From positions 1 to 56,538 of the forward strand of contig JAMOVQ010000036.1 of NCBI GenBank assembly GCA_027067575.1: a DNA stretch of 56,538 nucleotides. The letters run 5' to 3'. Under the pieces are notes generated by a model that was given only the letters and a program-made list of their open reading frames with translations, ran no database searches and was not told where the DNA came from. The translations under genes were made by a program, and so were the position numbers. Source of the stretch: Thermoanaerobaculia bacterium (GTDB lineage Bacteria; Acidobacteriota; Thermoanaerobaculia; Thermoanaerobaculales; Sulfomarinibacteraceae). Positions 54,448 through 56,538 of this stretch are shown here, one piece after another. Position 1 is the stretch's first letter. Each line of letters begins with the position of its first letter.

Positions 54448-55032
54448 CTACCGGCGGCGCAGCTCGTACAGGACCTGCTTGGCGACGGCCTTCAGCGTCT
54501 CGAAGACGCCCATCCCCTCTATCGCCACGGCCTCGAACGTCGGCTCCCCCTTGATGTTGAGCTGGCGGTACATCTCATCGACCGGCACCGCCGTTGGGAG
54601 GTCCCGCTTGTTGAACTGGAGGACGTAGGGGATCGTCTTGAGGTCGAACCCGTTCTCCTTGAGGTTGACCTCGAGGTTGCGGAGGGACTCGATGTTCGCG
54701 TCCATCCGCGCCTCCTGGGAGTCTGCGACGAACACCACGCCGTCGACGCCCTTGAGGATGAGCTTCCGGCTGGCGTCGTAGAACACCTGACCGGGGACCG
54801 TGTACAGGTGGAACCGGGTCTTGAACCCGCGCACCGAACCCAGGTCGAGCGGCAGGAAGTCGAAAAACAGCGTCCGGTCGGTCTCGGTCGCCAGGGAGAT
54901 CAGCTTCCCCTTCTGCTGGGGGTTCGACTTCTCGTAGATGTACTGGAGGTTGGTCGTCTTCCCTCCGAGACCGGGACCGTAGTACACGATCTTGACGTTG
55001 ATCTCGCGGGCGGCGTAGTTGATGAAGCTCAT
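54448..55032 (-). CDS. mglA: MglA-type Ras-like GTPase
   Basis: 194 residues. Small GTPase that sets cell polarity and motility in gliding bacteria. P-loop [10 protein letters not shown] (19-28), the [18 protein letters not shown] switch 2 region, NKRDLP for base recognition, and LSKA-type helix features. ATG overlaps the mglB stop (ATGA). Regulator and target are unknown here. Confidence 0.96.
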   Translation of the reverse strand: MSFINYAAREINVKIVYYGPGLGGKTTNLQYIYEKSNPQQKGKLISLATETDRTLFFDFLPLDLGSVRGFKTRFHLYTVPGQVFYDASRKLILKGVDGVVFVADSQEARMDANIESLRNLEVNLKENGFDLKTIPYVLQFNKRDLPTAVPVDEMYRQLNIKGEPTFEAVAIEGMGVFETLKAVAKQVLYELRRR

Positions 55033-55517
55033 TCGGAGAACAGTGCGTCGATGTCTTCGTCAGTGATCTCGGCGAACGGGGAGGCGATCTCCTCCGCACC
55101 CTGCTCACGGGCCTTGTCGATCATCTGGTTGAGAACGCGCTCGATCTCGGCCGCCGCCTTCCGAACCCTGAGGCGCACCAGACCGAGAGACGACCGCTCG
55201 TCGAAGATGACCACCAGGATCAACCGCTGTCCGACGATCGAGATGTGGATGTTGTCCTTCTTGCCCTCGTGGAACAGGATCGAGAACTCCTTCTCGCCGA
55301 TCAGCTTCGCCAGGCCGTCCGTCGCAGCGACGTTCCCGGCGGTCAGTGAGGCGAGGGATGTCGCGTCGACCTGCTCCATCTCGCCGGCCCCCGCGATCTG
55401 CTGCCCGTTCTTGTCCACGAGAAAAACGAGCTTCGCGCTCGCATCGACACGAAGGCGAGCCAGGATCTGGCTGATCCTCTGGAACTCATCCTCGTACATG
55501 ACCAAGCCGACTTCCAC
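55029..55517 (-). CDS. mglB: MglB-like roadblock/LC7 protein
   Basis: 162 residues. Roadblock fold (QISQ-type helix [58 protein letters not shown]) with an acidic tail ([12 protein letters not shown]). It acts as GTPase-activating partner of MglA in known systems. GTG 55517 has GGAGGAGG 7 nt upstream and is preferred to the ATG at 55499, which has none. It is first in mglB-mglA-glmU-like. Confidence 0.92.
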   Translation of the reverse strand: MEVGLVMYEDEFQRISQILARLRVDASAKLVFLVDKNGQQIAGAGEMEQVDATSLASLTAGNVAATDGLAKLIGEKEFSILFHEGKKDNIHISIVGQRLILVVIFDERSSLGLVRLRVRKAAAEIERVLNQMIDKAREQGAEEIASPFAEITDEDIDALFSE

Positions 55518-55542
55518 CGTCGCGCCTCCTCCCGTCGATCCC

Positions 55543-55571
55543 GTTCTAGCACACTGGATCGCGGCAGACAA
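55543..55571 (-). promoter_or_regulatory. Putative mglBA promoter
   Basis: Minus strand TTGTCT (55566-55571), 17-bp spacer, TAGAAC (55543-55548), about 26 nt before the GTG start. Confidence 0.4.
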
Positions 55572-55849
55572 GAGTACACCGGATCGTCCTGGATGGGAAA
55601 CCGCGGCAACCCCTCGTGGCCGTTGGCCTCCTGGGCCCTCGCCGAGACTGCTCCATCGGAACCAGCCACTGGCACGGACGAAGGCCATCGAGGCCGCCGG
55701 GATCGCCATCGCGCTGGCTGCGCACGTGAGGCCGTCGCGCCGGCCGGGGAGCCAGCGCAGGCCCCGCCAACGACCGCGGTACCGTCACAGGCACGCTCCT
55801 GGTAACGGCTCAGAGTCTCACCGAGTTGGAGCACACCCTGGCCACCCGT
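55572..55849. other. Intergenic stretch, no feature seen
   Basis: About 280 bp between the mglBA promoter and repeat block C. No frame looks like a protein on either strand, and no repeat of the dispersed family is recognised. It may hold remains of a lost gene. Confidence 0.35.
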
Positions 55850-56538
55850 GTCCGTCCACAACACTGTTCCCCGCTCCCGAGGCAGACAGCATCCCCTTCG
55901 CCCGGTCCCCAGGAGCGAGCAACGCGATGCCCCGGTACACGTTTCGGAGAACCCACACCCTTCACGATTCGGGGTCGCTCTTGCCGGCAGATCCCGGGGA
56001 CGGAAGGAGAGTGTTCCCAGCGAGCGCCCAACCCACACGCCCTCCCAGGGACGAGCGAAGCGATGTCCCGGCTGACGTTTCAGAGAACCACCGACCTTCA
56101 CGATCGGGACTGTCCTTTCAACGAGTCCAACCCACCGATCGAAACGAAGGACCTCCCACGGGGTGCCCCACTCACCCGCCCGCCCAGGGACGAGCGGAGC
56201 AATGTCCTGGCTGGCGCTCCTGAGAACCAGGCCCGTCACGATCGGGACTGTCCCCACAACGGAGCCCTCCACCATCCAGCGATCGAGCGCCCCACGAGGA
56301 ACGGGCCGGCGTGGGGGCGGGGGCGGTCCGGTGACGGAGGCGAGGGCAAGCCCCGGGACGGCCGTCGGGACGCCGAACGCAGGCGGCTTGGCCCGACCGG
56401 GCGGGTGGGTTGGGGGAAGGGTAAGTCGCCGAGTACGGCGTATCCGGCGAGCCGTCCCGGGGTGCAGCCCGAGCCGCAGGAGCCGGGGCGCACACGCCCC
56501 CACGGCCCCGGGGAGCGCAGCGACCCGGGGGAGCCGCG
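55850..56538 (+). repeat. Dispersed repeat block C (cut by the window end)
   Basis: Third copy of the family. Opens with AACACTGTTCCC (55863), then unit cores at 55911 (diverged), 56047 and 56186 (periods 136 and 139 bp) with CACGATCGGGACTGTCC boxes. The shared tail runs from 56254 to the window end. It has the same GGGGCG-CACA-CGCCCC and CCCCGGG/CCCGGGG hairpins as block A. It continues the sequence that block B has split by an insertion. Confidence 0.75.

Overview
The window comes from the chromosome of a high-GC, outer-membrane-bearing bacterium. The signs are a D15-like outer-membrane protein, a DAP-type murein ligase (Mpl), an aminofutalosine-type menaquinone gene (MqnE), an MglA/MglB polarity pair, a Rho factor with an arginine/lysine-rich N-terminus, a tricorn-like protease, paired M16 proteases and a dockerin-bearing C25 protease. 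This mix recalls uncultured Acidobacteriota (Thermoanaerobaculia-like), but that placement is an inference from gene content only; no marker was searched. Coding is dense and many neighbours overlap by ATGA or GTGA.

Layout. 1-1244: non-coding, hairpin-rich dispersed repeat (block A). 1245-8000: outer-membrane protein and tricorn-like protease (minus), a decapitated gene remnant (6060-6245) next to a repeat box, and a secreted beta-helix protein. 8072-8630: repeat block B. 8686-11323: promoter, a possible coupled small ORF, rho and mqnE. 11221-17589: a minus-strand run of DUF2185/Imm33, SUI1/YciH, radical SAM-SPASM enzyme, a 58-residue Cys-containing peptide, C25 protease with dockerin, CBS protein and CvpA. 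Its centre is a candidate peptide-modification system. 17680-23291: an M16 protease pair, alpha/beta hydrolase, coaX and pgsA.

23283-35655: a defence island with lower GC than its surroundings, bounded by a perfect 13-bp direct repeat (GTCCGCTGACATC). The left copy spans the pgsA stop codon. The island holds hsdM, SIR2, HerA, hsdS and an AlbA_2/HATPase protein, all joined by 4-bp ATGA overlaps, then hsdR as a separate unit. This places a SIR2-HerA (Nezha-type) module inside a type I restriction-modification operon. HsdR reads through the left repeat into antisense pgsA, so its last 20 residues come from the junction.

35789-40454: two DUF3857/transglutaminase-like secreted proteins (the first lacks the catalytic Cys, the second keeps the triad) and a small exported protein with a C-terminal Pro-Gly/hydrophobic/Arg sorting-like tail. 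40738-47190: tRNA-Leu(GAG), secG, the glycolytic set tpiA-pgk-gap, an isocitrate/isopropylmalate dehydrogenase and mpl, all on the minus strand. 47284-53435: DUF1573 protein, mtnA, tsaD, lepA, lepB and a DUF4845-like protein on the plus strand. 53442-55517: a GlmU-like protein without its acetyltransferase domain, mglA and mglB (minus). 55850-56538: repeat block C, homologous to A and B.

Strongest leads: (1) the nested SIR2-HerA/type I R-M operon with its flanking repeats and fused HsdR tail; (2) the radical SAM-peptide-C25 protease cluster; (3) the three-copy hairpin-chain repeat family.
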